Assembly (NCBI GenBank): GCA_024970065.1
Contig: CP103908.1
Span: 1,798,001-1,862,000 of the forward strand
DNA: 64,000 nt
Source of the DNA: Pediococcus acidilactici
Lineage (GTDB): Bacteria; Bacillota; Bacilli; Lactobacillales; Lactobacillaceae
Reading direction: 5' to 3'
Made by a program: the position numbers and the translations under genes. Under the pieces are notes generated by a model. That model had not been told where the DNA came from and did no database searches. It saw nothing but the letters and a program-made list of their open reading frames with translations. Of this stretch, positions 9,652 to 17,593 are shown piece by piece (the first letter of the stretch is position 1; each line of letters begins with the position of its first letter).

Positions 9652-10566
9652 TTAGGCGCGCATTTTTTTGACTTCCGCAATAAACCACTCGTTAAAGGCA
9701 GCGGCATCAATGTCTACACACACCTCTGCGTTAGTCTTACCGTCGTGATATGCGCCACGAATATCGGCAACCGTTTCCCCGATTGCTGGTCCTTCGGTAA
9801 CCACGTCAACCCAGTAGGCTTCGGTTTGGTACATCTCCGGATTCAAGGTGTACGCTAACGTGTTTACGTCATGCATCGGGATCCCACCTTCGTTGCCTTC
9901 ATAATAGTGGGTGAAAATTGCCCCCAGCATTTCACCTGGCTTACCCAAGGTCTTAATTGTGGCGATGGTTTCTGGCGTAAGCAATGCCTTCATGGTAACG
10001 TCTAAACCGACCATCACTACCGGAATTCCACTTTGGTAGACAATTTCAGCCGCGTGTGGATCCGTAAAGACGTTAAATTCAGCCGCGCTGGTCATGTTTC
10101 CCATTCCAATTGCGCCACCCATTGCGACGATTTTCTTGATTTTTCCCTTAACATCGGGATGTTCCTTCAATAACAAGGCAATGTTCGTGTAAGAACCCGT
10201 AGGAACCAAAGTGATTGGTTCATCGTTAGCCATGATGGTTTGGTAAAGAACCTCTACGGCGTTATTGGCTGGCACTTCTGCAGGTTCCTCACCAAAATCG
10301 TATCCTGGCATTCCGGATTCACCGTGCACCCGGGCAGCGTCCTCAAACGGCTTTAAAAGCGGTTGTTCAGCACCGCTAGCTACCGGTACGCCTGCATTAA
10401 AGAACTTAACTAGTTTCAAAGCATTTTTAGTAGTTTTATCAACCGTCACGTTTCCCGCAACCGTTGTGATTAATTCTAATTCAATTTCGGGATTGTTGAT
10501 GGCAACCGAAATTGCGGCTGCGTCATCAATTCCTGGATCAGTATCCATAATAATTTTTGTTGTCAT
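9652..10566 (-). CDS. nucleoside hydrolase (IunH/RihA family)
   Basis: Hydrolyses the N-glycosidic bond of ribonucleosides to release base and ribose. The 304-residue protein has the calcium-binding DTDPGIDD signature at residues 8-15, the FVTNxF-like NVFTDPHAA region, and the late H/D pair around MHDVNTLAY (His and Asp active-site ligands). Length is normal for the family. A TTTGGAGGT site precedes the ATG. The gene lies just downstream of NupC on the same strand, separated by a terminator, so uptake and cleavage of nucleosides are linked. Base preference cannot be decided from sequence. Confidence 0.95.
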   Translation of the reverse strand: MTTKIIMDTDPGIDDAAAISVAINNPEIELELITTVAGNVTVDKTTKNALKLVKFFNAGVPVASGAEQPLLKPFEDAARVHGESGMPGYDFGEEPAEVPANNAVEVLYQTIMANDEPITLVPTGSYTNIALLLKEHPDVKGKIKKIVAMGGAIGMGNMTSAAEFNVFTDPHAAEIVYQSGIPVVMVGLDVTMKALLTPETIATIKTLGKPGEMLGAIFTHYYEGNEGGIPMHDVNTLAYTLNPEMYQTEAYWVDVVTEGPAIGETVADIRGAYHDGKTNAEVCVDIDAAAFNEWFIAEVKKMRA

Positions 10567-10588
10567 TTAATTACCTCCAAAGGTTTTA

Positions 10589-10602
10589 TGAAAGCGTCCT
10601 CA
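10589..10602. promoter_or_regulatory. candidate catabolite response element upstream of nucleoside hydrolase
   Basis: TGAAAGCGTCCTCA matches the cre consensus TGWNANCGNTNWCA at all fixed positions except one (C for T at position 10). It lies 23 bases upstream of the ATG at 10566. CcpA control is an inference. Confidence 0.35.
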
Positions 10603-10612
10603 TTACCATTCT

Positions 10613-10645
10613 AAAAAAAGATGAACTCCGAGTCCATCTTTTTTC
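10613..10645 (-). terminator. intrinsic terminator of nupC
   Basis: GATG-ACTC/GAGT-CATC stem framed by A and T runs (AAAAAAAGATG...CATCTTTTTT). It lies between nupC and the hydrolase gene on the minus strand. Confidence 0.8.
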
Positions 10646-10667
10646 GCTTTTTTAATTTTGAACTAGT

Positions 10668-11939
10668 TTACCAAACGAATACGCCAATGAATCCGGCAGA
10701 TAGTAAGGAAACTAAAATTCCAGAAAGCAACATGTAACCAACGTTTTTAGAAATCACATCGTTCTTTTCCCGGTCAACTAAGCCCTTGAACGCTCCGATA
10801 ATCATTCCGGTAGTTGAGAAGTTTGCAAACGATGTTAAGAAAACGGTGAGGGTTGCTAAGAAGTGTGGTGTGAAGTGTTTCAAAATTGGTGAAACCTTAC
10901 CCATAACCACGAATTCGTTAGTAACTAACTTAGTACCCATGTATTGAGCCATTTGGAAAGCGTGACTCGGATCGAAACCAAGTAGCCAAGCAAATGGGAA
11001 CATAATTACCCCGAGAATGTTTTCTAGTGAAAGTGCTGGGTTAATCTTGCCTAATAAAGCATCAATCAACGCTGCCAAAGCAACGAAGGCAATTACGTTA
11101 GCCGTAATGATTAAGATCAAACGACCCGCGCCTAAGATCGAATCGCCCAAGAACGAGAAGAATGGTTCCCGTGCAGGCTTCTTAGTAACGGTTTCTTCAG
11201 CAACTTCTTCTGAACCTGATTCGATGGTTTCAGTTGTTGCTCCAGTGTCGGCACTGCTACCGATCTTAGCAATGGTATCTTCTTCTTCCGTTACTGAAAC
11301 TGGATTGAGCACCGTGGTGACGATAATTGCGTTGATAATGTTAATTGGCACTGCGGCAATTATGTATTGACCAGGCATCATTAATAAGTACGAACCTAAA
11401 ATTGAAGCTGTAACACAGCTCATGGACATCATCGCGATCGTAACTAACCGCGCTGACTTCATTTGCCGCAATTGTAAACCAGAAACCGCTAAAGCTTCCG
11501 TATTACCTAAGAACATCATTTCTACGGCAAAGAATGATTCAAACTTCGGTTGGCGAGTAATGAAGGACAACCCTTTACCAACCCACTTAATAATCCAAGG
11601 GAGAACGCCGATGTAGGTCAAAATATCAAATAATGGCACAATCATCAAGATTGGTAGCAACGCACTCGTTACAAAGTTCATTTGCTTTACGTCGACCCAA
11701 TCAGCAAGTGCAAAGGAAATTCCTTTATACGAAATATCAACTAAACCTTTAAATCCATCCGCAGCAGCCTTAACTGCGTTAATCCCAACGGTAGAGTTAA
11801 CTAAGAACCAAGCTAACACAATGTTAATTACCACCATGATACCGACTGATTTCCAATCAATATGCTTGCGGTCTTTAGAAAATAGGACGGCAACGCCCAA
11901 AAATACGATTATTCCAATCACATTTACTGCTAAATACAT
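10668..11939 (-). CDS. nupC: concentrative nucleoside transporter (NupC, CNT family)
   Basis: Proton- or sodium-coupled nucleoside symporter. The 423-residue protein starts at MYLAVNVIG (ATG 11939, GAGGGAGA site) and has three N-terminal membrane helices, the nucleoside-recognition (gate) domain, and the signature GNTEALAVSGLQL region around residue 150-165. A NEFV helix (TKLVTNEFVVMG) and the C-terminal ANFSTTGMIIG motif are also present. A charged insert (about 220-255, rich in E and T) between two core segments is longer than usual. It has its own promoter at 11989-12018 and its own terminator. Confidence 0.95.
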   Translation of the reverse strand: MYLAVNVIGIIVFLGVAVLFSKDRKHIDWKSVGIMVVINIVLAWFLVNSTVGINAVKAAADGFKGLVDISYKGISFALADWVDVKQMNFVTSALLPILMIVPLFDILTYIGVLPWIIKWVGKGLSFITRQPKFESFFAVEMMFLGNTEALAVSGLQLRQMKSARLVTIAMMSMSCVTASILGSYLLMMPGQYIIAAVPINIINAIIVTTVLNPVSVTEEEDTIAKIGSSADTGATTETIESGSEEVAEETVTKKPAREPFFSFLGDSILGAGRLILIITANVIAFVALAALIDALLGKINPALSLENILGVIMFPFAWLLGFDPSHAFQMAQYMGTKLVTNEFVVMGKVSPILKHFTPHFLATLTVFLTSFANFSTTGMIIGAFKGLVDREKNDVISKNVGYMLLSGILVSLLSAGFIGVFVW

Positions 11940-11988
11940 ACCGAATATCTCCCTCTTACAATCCAATTTATTAACAGATGTTGTAATA

Positions 11989-12018
11989 ATCATAACGGCA
12001 AATATTTAGTATGTAAAT
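11989..12018 (-). promoter_or_regulatory. sigma-A promoter of nupC
   Basis: On the minus strand TTTACA (12013-12018), an 18-base spacer, then TATGAT (11989-11994); the nupC start is 50 bases downstream. Confidence 0.65.
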
Positions 12019-12031
12019 AAAAAATCTAAAG

Positions 12032-12055
12032 ATTTTGAAAAGATTTTCAAAATCC
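12032..12055. promoter_or_regulatory. 11-base-arm palindrome upstream of the nupC promoter
   Basis: GATTTTGAAAA - GA - TTTTCAAAATC is a perfect inverted repeat ending 13 bases before the -35 box. It may be an operator for nupC. It also lies about 50 bases past the helicase gene, but lacks a proper T run for termination. Confidence 0.45.
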
Positions 12056-12103
12056 AATCAATTGCTATTGTGGTCCGTTCCAATTTGTGGTAAATCGTTT
12101 TAC

Positions 12104-14455
12104 CTAACGCTGCCAGAAGCCATTAACCGCTTTCTTTAAGTCAAAAATCGAACTGATTTGGCGATATTTGCTCCAATGTTTCGGAAATAGCTTTAGGTAC
12201 CGGTAACCGGCAAAACGTTGATCCATGAGCACCACGTTTCCCCGATCACGCTTCGTACGGATTAGCCGCCCCGCCGCCTGCAAAACATGGTTCATTCCCG
12301 GCAATTGATAGGCGTATTCGAATCCGTGGCCGTTTTTTTCGTCGAAATAATCCCGCAATAAATTCTGTTCCACGCTTAGGCCAGGCAACCCCACACTGAC
12401 AATTCCGACCCCGATTAGTTGTTCATCGGTCAAGTCAATTCCCTCCGAAAAGATTCCTCCCAACACCGCAAAGCCCACCAAGGTTGTTGCCGAAGGGCTC
12501 CGGAATTTATCCAAAAATGCCGTTCGGTCTTCTGGCGACATTTGGTTATTTTGCTGTTCAACCTGCACTTCCGGGCGAAGCACGCGAAAAGCACTGGCAA
12601 TTTGGTCTAAATAGGCGTACGAGGGGCAAAAAATTAGGTAATTTCCCGCTTTAGCGCTTACTAACGTATCAATTGAAGCGACAATTTGCGGCAGGCTCTC
12701 CTCCCGATTGGCAAAGCGGGTGTCGATGTAATCGGTAATCAAGATGTTCTGCTGTTGTTGCTCAAACGGCGAGTCCATCCGTAAGGATAAAGCATCACTG
12801 CTTCCCAAAGTTTCTTGGTAATAATCGACCGGACTTAAGGTTGCCGAAAAGAAGACCGCTCCCCGGCCCTTTTTGAGTGAAGCATCTAGGTACGGACTGG
12901 GATCCAGAATTTGTTCCTGCACGTTAACTCCGATTTCTGTTTTTTTAATGATAATTCGGTAACTTTCGTCATAATATTCCGCAATCTTTAAATAGACGCT
13001 GCACGCGAAAAATACCGACAAAATCTGGTCCGTTAAGTCCCCATCCGGCTGCTTAGGCAACCATTCCCGCACCGCTTCGTTGAACTTCAGCATTACGTTT
13101 TCCAACGGTCCTAACGGTTGGTAATCGACTAAAGCTTCTTTATTTTCCTTTTCAAACGTATTTTGAATGATCGTTAGTTCGTTGCCGAGCCGGTTTAACC
13201 AGCGCTTAACCGTTGAAGAGTCGACGTCGTGTCCACTAGTTTCAAAAAGCTCTTGGGCTTTCACCACTTGGTCGGTGTTAATTTCTGCCGAATACATATC
13301 TCGCGAACGGGAGACCAAGTTGTGCGCTTCGTCAATCAAAAAGAAATTTCCCTTATCCACGTTAGAAAAATAACGCTGCAAGTACACCCGGGGATCAAAC
13401 AAGTAGTTGTAATCGCCAATAATCAAATCACAAAAAAGCGACAAATCCAGCGAGAATTCAAACGGGTCCAACGTATGCTTCTTTGCGTACTTTTGAATAA
13501 CTTCCTTGGTAAATTGATTTTCGTGATCCAGCGCATCTTGAATTCCGTCCTTCACCCGGTCGTAGTATCCCAACATGTAAGGATTATTTTCCGGATTTAC
13601 CCCGACTTCTTCTGGAAAAATGATTTTATCTTTAGCCGTTAAGGTAATGCTCTTTAACTTCAAGCCACCTTCAGCCATTAGTTCAAGCGCCTCTTCCGCA
13701 ACGTGCTGGGTACTTTGTTTAGCCGTTAAATAAAAAATCCGCTCCATTTTTGCTTCCCCGATTGCCTTAATACTGGGAAAGAGGGTCGAAATGGTTTTAC
13801 CAATTCCGGTCGGTGCTTCCACGAATAACCTTTGTTCCGTGAGGACGGTTTTATAAACTGCCACCGCTAATTCGCGTTGACCTGCCCGGTACTCCGGAAA
13901 GGGGAAGTCCAATTTTTTGGCCGACTGGTTTCGAATGGAACGCCAATCTTGTTGGCGCCGAACCCATTCTTGGTATTCGTTGATCAATTCGTCAAAGAAT
14001 TCACTCAGTTCCTGACGACTAAACGTTTGTTGTTGCTCTAACACGTCGTCGGTAGGCCGCTGATAGTAGGTCAACTGAATCGTTACCTGCTCATAATCTA
14101 AATCCTGGCTAAGAATGGCTCCGTACACCTTCGCCTGACTCCAATACAATGTCTTAGTATTTTCACTGAGTTCTTCATAAGGTGGGTCGGAAGTTTTAAT
14201 TTCTTCAATAAAAAGCTCGTCTCCGATCACCACCCCGTCGGCCCGGCCTTCAACGGTAAGTTCAGAGCCAGCAACTTCCACAACCCGTTTGACCGCGTAT
14301 TCTTTTTCGTAATCCGCGCCGCGTTTCTTCTGCAGGCGTCGGTGAATTTGCGCGCCCTTTAACGCTGTATTTTGGCTATTCATCGTCGGATTCAAATCTC
14401 CGCTTCGCAAAATAAATTCTACTAACTGACGAATCCCGATCTTTGTTGGTACCAT
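12104..14455 (-). CDS. DinG/XPD-like DNA helicase with N-terminal Cas4/RecB-like domain
   Basis: Superfamily 2 helicase of 783 residues. The N-terminal ~150 residues form a PD-(D/E)xK-like domain (EGRADGVVIGD...FIEEIKTSD, about 69-90). The helicase core has Walker A APTGIGKT (214-221), DEAH (375-378), FSATL motif III, and C-terminal motifs V/VI ending in QAAGRLIRTKRDRG. In most relatives, four cysteines between motifs Ia and II bind a 4Fe-4S cluster. Here the corresponding stretch (about 277-295, KIIFPEEVGVNPENNPY) has lost three of them and only C342 remains. The role is inferred as DNA repair or replication-fork processing. It is monocistronic. Confidence 0.88.
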   Translation of the reverse strand: MVPTKIGIRQLVEFILRSGDLNPTMNSQNTALKGAQIHRRLQKKRGADYEKEYAVKRVVEVAGSELTVEGRADGVVIGDELFIEEIKTSDPPYEELSENTKTLYWSQAKVYGAILSQDLDYEQVTIQLTYYQRPTDDVLEQQQTFSRQELSEFFDELINEYQEWVRRQQDWRSIRNQSAKKLDFPFPEYRAGQRELAVAVYKTVLTEQRLFVEAPTGIGKTISTLFPSIKAIGEAKMERIFYLTAKQSTQHVAEEALELMAEGGLKLKSITLTAKDKIIFPEEVGVNPENNPYMLGYYDRVKDGIQDALDHENQFTKEVIQKYAKKHTLDPFEFSLDLSLFCDLIIGDYNYLFDPRVYLQRYFSNVDKGNFFLIDEAHNLVSRSRDMYSAEINTDQVVKAQELFETSGHDVDSSTVKRWLNRLGNELTIIQNTFEKENKEALVDYQPLGPLENVMLKFNEAVREWLPKQPDGDLTDQILSVFFACSVYLKIAEYYDESYRIIIKKTEIGVNVQEQILDPSPYLDASLKKGRGAVFFSATLSPVDYYQETLGSSDALSLRMDSPFEQQQQNILITDYIDTRFANREESLPQIVASIDTLVSAKAGNYLIFCPSYAYLDQIASAFRVLRPEVQVEQQNNQMSPEDRTAFLDKFRSPSATTLVGFAVLGGIFSEGIDLTDEQLIGVGIVSVGLPGLSVEQNLLRDYFDEKNGHGFEYAYQLPGMNHVLQAAGRLIRTKRDRGNVVLMDQRFAGYRYLKLFPKHWSKYRQISSIFDLKKAVNGFWQR

Positions 14456-14541
14456 TACATTCTCCCGCTACTTTTCTTAAATAAAAATATTTCGTTCCTC
14501 GCTAACGTATTTACCTACGAAACCGTTTAAGGAGGAATTTT

Positions 14542-15102
14542 ATGAATTACAGATCAATACTTTTTACTACCGTCGTGGCAGCCATGGGTGGATTTTCTTT
14601 AAGCAACTCGCCAATTTCTGCACATAGTTTACCGGCTAACTCGCCGCTGATAAAAGCGGCCATTCCGGAAACACCGCGCCCAGAAACTTCCCAGTCACTT
14701 AATAATCCACCGGCCGCGCCCATCGCTTTCAACCAACTAGAAGCCGTTTTAAACCAACACCTTGGCCAGCCTTTTATGTGGGGGGCTACCGGGCCGAGCG
14801 CTTTCGATTGTTCGGGGCTGACCCAATTTGCCTTTCGCCAAGCGTTGGGAATTAATTTAAACCGGACGGCTGCACAGCAATTTCAACAAGCGCGCCACGT
14901 CGATGCTTCAGAAGTACGTCCCGGCGATTTAGTCTTTTTTTCCTATAACCAAGGACAAAGCATTGATCACGTGGGAATCGTAGCAAAGGGTCACCACATG
15001 ATGATCGACGCCCAAAATCGTGGGGTGATTCGTGAAAGTTACGACACCCCGTGGTGGCAACCGTTCATCGCCGGATATGGACGAGTTTTAAGCGACCATT
15101 AG
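14542..15102 (+). CDS. secreted NlpC/P60 peptidoglycan endopeptidase
   Basis: Cell-wall cysteine peptidase that cleaves gamma-D-Glu-diamino-acid bonds. The 186-residue protein has a signal peptide (about 1-27, cleavage after SAH), a proline/serine-rich linker (about 28-62), and a C-terminal NlpC/P60 domain with catalytic C90 in AFDCSGL and H143 in IDHVGIV, followed by a third polar residue near H155-H156. No SH3b or LysM wall-binding domain is present, so the linker must bring it to the wall. The ATG at 14542 has a TAAGGAGGA site. It is monocistronic with its own terminator. Confidence 0.93.
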   Translation: MNYRSILFTTVVAAMGGFSLSNSPISAHSLPANSPLIKAAIPETPRPETSQSLNNPPAAPIAFNQLEAVLNQHLGQPFMWGATGPSAFDCSGLTQFAFRQALGINLNRTAAQQFQQARHVDASEVRPGDLVFFSYNQGQSIDHVGIVAKGHHMMIDAQNRGVIRESYDTPWWQPFIAGYGRVLSDH

Positions 15103-15130
15103 CTATTTAAACGCTTCTTCACGATAATTT

Positions 15131-15194
15131 AAAGGGACTGGGGAAATAGACACCTTGTTAATCAAGATGCCTTAAAAGTTCCCCAGTCCCTTTT
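15131..15194. terminator. intrinsic terminator between convergent genes
   Basis: Fifteen-base perfect arms, AAAGGGACTGGGGAA and TTCCCCAGTCCCTTT, with a 33-base loop and a following TT run. It terminates the P60 gene. Confidence 0.85.
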
Positions 15195-15306
15195 GTGCAG
15201 TATTATTAAGTACATAATTGAAGTTCAGCAGTGCAGTTAACTTAAGTTCACGTAATCTATTTAAACCAGTCGTAGTGCCAAACATCACCATGAACTCACT
15301 TAAAGC

Positions 15307-15846
15307 TTAACCAAAGTGGCGCTTCCACCAACCCTTTTTAGGTTGTTCCAAGGCTTTTTGGTTCTTTTCTACTAAGTCGTCAATTTTCTTGGCTAACTTA
15401 GCATTTTCTTCGTGATAACTTTGGTTTTGCTCTACCACCTTAGTTAGCAGTTGTTTTAAGTCCGCCATATCTTGGCTTTGAGCAGCGATGAAGCGTTTCA
15501 TTGATTCGTCCATCACCATTGGGACGTTATCACCTTCAACTTGATCTTGCTCGTCTTTTTCGGCGTCTTCGTCTTCTTCATCACTCGATGATGAAACTCC
15601 CAAAGTTGCCTGAACAGCTTGTTTAAGGGTGTTCTTTTCACCCAAAAGCTCATTCATCTTTTCTAAAATCTGAATGTCTTCTTCAGAATAAATTCGACGT
15701 CCACGGCCATCATGTTGGAATTTATGGCCGCTTCGTTCCATTTCCTTTGCCCAGTTACCTAACGTAGCAAGGCTTCCGATTCGTTCGATTTTTTCAACGA
15801 CATCCGAACCGGTTGCGTATTCATCTGCTTCAATATCTTTTGCCAT
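15307..15846 (-). CDS. MerR-like DNA-binding protein with coiled coil
   Basis: Protein of 179 residues. The N-terminal winged helix resembles MerR/RacA (ATGSDVVEKI...RRIYSEEDIQILEKMNELL, about 12-75). An acidic linker (about 88-110, SSSDEEDEDAEKDEQDQ) follows, then a coiled coil (about 118-165), and a C-terminal basic/aromatic tail GWWKRHFG that could touch the membrane. The start is uncertain: the ATG at 15846 is 5 bases from GTGGGTGA; a GTG at 15858 is the alternative. The layout is like the chromosome-anchoring protein RacA, but identity with it is not shown. It is divergent from rlmCD. Confidence 0.72.
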   Translation of the reverse strand: MAKDIEADEYATGSDVVEKIERIGSLATLGNWAKEMERSGHKFQHDGRGRRIYSEEDIQILEKMNELLGEKNTLKQAVQATLGVSSSSDEEDEDAEKDEQDQVEGDNVPMVMDESMKRFIAAQSQDMADLKQLLTKVVEQNQSYHEENAKLAKKIDDLVEKNQKALEQPKKGWWKRHFG

Positions 15847-16052
15847 TATTTCACCCACTTTAATGATTAATTTTACTACAAACTGAAGTACAATTCTAGT
15901 TCAAAAAAGCCGTTTTAATCGCATTCTTTACTTCAATGAACTTCAAATTCCGCTTTTAAGCCCACCGTTCAATCTATTTTACCCCCGTACTGGTTTTTCA
16001 ACAATCTATGTTAGAATGACTAATTGAGTGAACTTAATAATCGAGGTAATTT

Positions 16053-17525
16053 ATGAATAACAAGAAAAACTTTAAATCAACTAAGCAACGTTCGCAATCC
16101 CGAACGAATACTAAGCGAAACCAGCGTCACTACCACCATAATCCCAAAAATGCCCAACAGATTACCGAAGGACAGGTAATCCCACTGAAAATTAAACGAC
16201 TCGGCATTAATGGGGAAGGAATTGGTTACTACCAGCGGACGATTTGCTTTATCAAGGGGGCTTTGCCAGGTGAAAAAGTACTTGCCAGCATCACCGAAGT
16301 CCATCCACGCTATCTTACCGGTGTCTTGCATCAAATTAAAAAAGTTAGTCCTGACCGGGTGACTCCCATCGATAACTATGCCGACGAGGTGGGCGGTTTT
16401 GAACTCGAACACCTCGCGTACCCTGCCCAACTAGAATTTAAGCGCGACGTCATTCGTCAAGCGTTAACTAAGTTTCGGCCTGCAGGTTATCAAGATTATG
16501 AGCTACGTCCAACCATCGGCATGGATAATCCGGTTGCTTACCGAAACAAAGCTCAATTTCAAGTTCGGCGACTTACCGATGGCCAAGTCGGAGCCGGCCT
16601 TTATAAAGAAGGAACGCACGAACTCGTTGATCTTGCAACCTGCAGTGTTCAACATCCGTTAACCATGAAGATTATCCGGGCGGCGGTAGCCCTATTTACA
16701 AAGTATAATGTCGATATTTATGATGAACATCGCAACGAGGGTGAATTGAAAACGCTGGTCGTGCGGGTCGCCCAAGCTACCCAAGAAACTCAAGTCGTCT
16801 TCATCACTAATACTCCCCAACTATCGCACGTAACGGAAGTCATTGACGAGTTAGGCGCCCAATTCCCCGAGATCGTCTCCTTTATGCAAAATATTAATCC
16901 AGGACGCCAATCCCTAATTTGGGGTGAAAAGACCGTAAAGCTACGTGGGCAAGCTACCATTCGCGAGGAACTTGACGGATTGTCCTTCAACTTATCCGCG
17001 CGGGCCTTTTTCCAATTAAACCCGCAACAAACCGTTACGCTGTACGACGAAGCGCGCAAAGCGTTAGCCATCACCCCAAATTCGCGAATTGTGGACGCCT
17101 ACTCCGGAGTTGGAACAATCGGCCTATCCTTAGCTAACAAAGCAAAAGAAGTTCGTGGAATGGACACGATTGCCGATGCCATTGCCGATGCAAACGAAAA
17201 CGCTCGACTTAATCAGATCGACAACGCTCGTTACGAAGTCGGTTCTGCTGAGAAATTGCTGCCTAAATGGCTAAAGGAAGGCTTCCAACCTGACGGAATT
17301 GTCGTTGACCCTCCCCGAGTAGGGCTTGACCGCCGATTAATCGACGCCATTTTGAAATCGGCTCCCAAGCATTTCGCATACGTATCGTGCAATCCTTCCA
17401 CTCTCGCACGTGACCTAGTGCCGTTAGTGAAGAAATATCGCGTAGAATACATTCAATCAATTGATATGTTCCCACAAACTGCCCGAGTAGAAGCAGTTGT
17501 AAAACTAACGCTGCGTGACGCATAA
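16053..17525 (+). CDS. rlmCD: 23S rRNA (uracil-5-)-methyltransferase, RlmCD/TrmA family
   Basis: SAM-dependent m5U methyltransferase, 490 residues. A basic N-terminal extension (1-35) is followed by a TRAM domain (about 38-98) and a catalytic domain with SAM motif VDAYSGVGTIGL (about 350-361), DPPRVGLD, and the nucleophile cysteine in YVSCNPSTLARDL. RumA/RlmD enzymes usually carry a CxxxxxCGGC Fe-S motif after the TRAM domain; here that site reads NYADEVGGFELEH (about 108-120) with no cysteine. The gene is monocistronic, with a strong cruciform-like terminator behind it. Confidence 0.93.
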   Translation: MNNKKNFKSTKQRSQSRTNTKRNQRHYHHNPKNAQQITEGQVIPLKIKRLGINGEGIGYYQRTICFIKGALPGEKVLASITEVHPRYLTGVLHQIKKVSPDRVTPIDNYADEVGGFELEHLAYPAQLEFKRDVIRQALTKFRPAGYQDYELRPTIGMDNPVAYRNKAQFQVRRLTDGQVGAGLYKEGTHELVDLATCSVQHPLTMKIIRAAVALFTKYNVDIYDEHRNEGELKTLVVRVAQATQETQVVFITNTPQLSHVTEVIDELGAQFPEIVSFMQNINPGRQSLIWGEKTVKLRGQATIREELDGLSFNLSARAFFQLNPQQTVTLYDEARKALAITPNSRIVDAYSGVGTIGLSLANKAKEVRGMDTIADAIADANENARLNQIDNARYEVGSAEKLLPKWLKEGFQPDGIVVDPPRVGLDRRLIDAILKSAPKHFAYVSCNPSTLARDLVPLVKKYRVEYIQSIDMFPQTARVEAVVKLTLRDA

Positions 17526-17536
17526 ATAAATACGCT

Positions 17537-17593
17537 AAAAAACCAAGGAAACTTCCAACTTTACAAAAGTTGGTTAGACTCCTTGGTTTTTTT
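17537..17593. terminator. bidirectional two-stem terminator
   Basis: Outer arms AAAAACCAAGGA and TCCTTGGTTTTT enclose an inner perfect hairpin CCAACTTT-aca-AAAGTTGG. It lies between convergent rlmCD and the fused kinase-regulator gene and overlaps the latter's stop codon. Confidence 0.88.
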
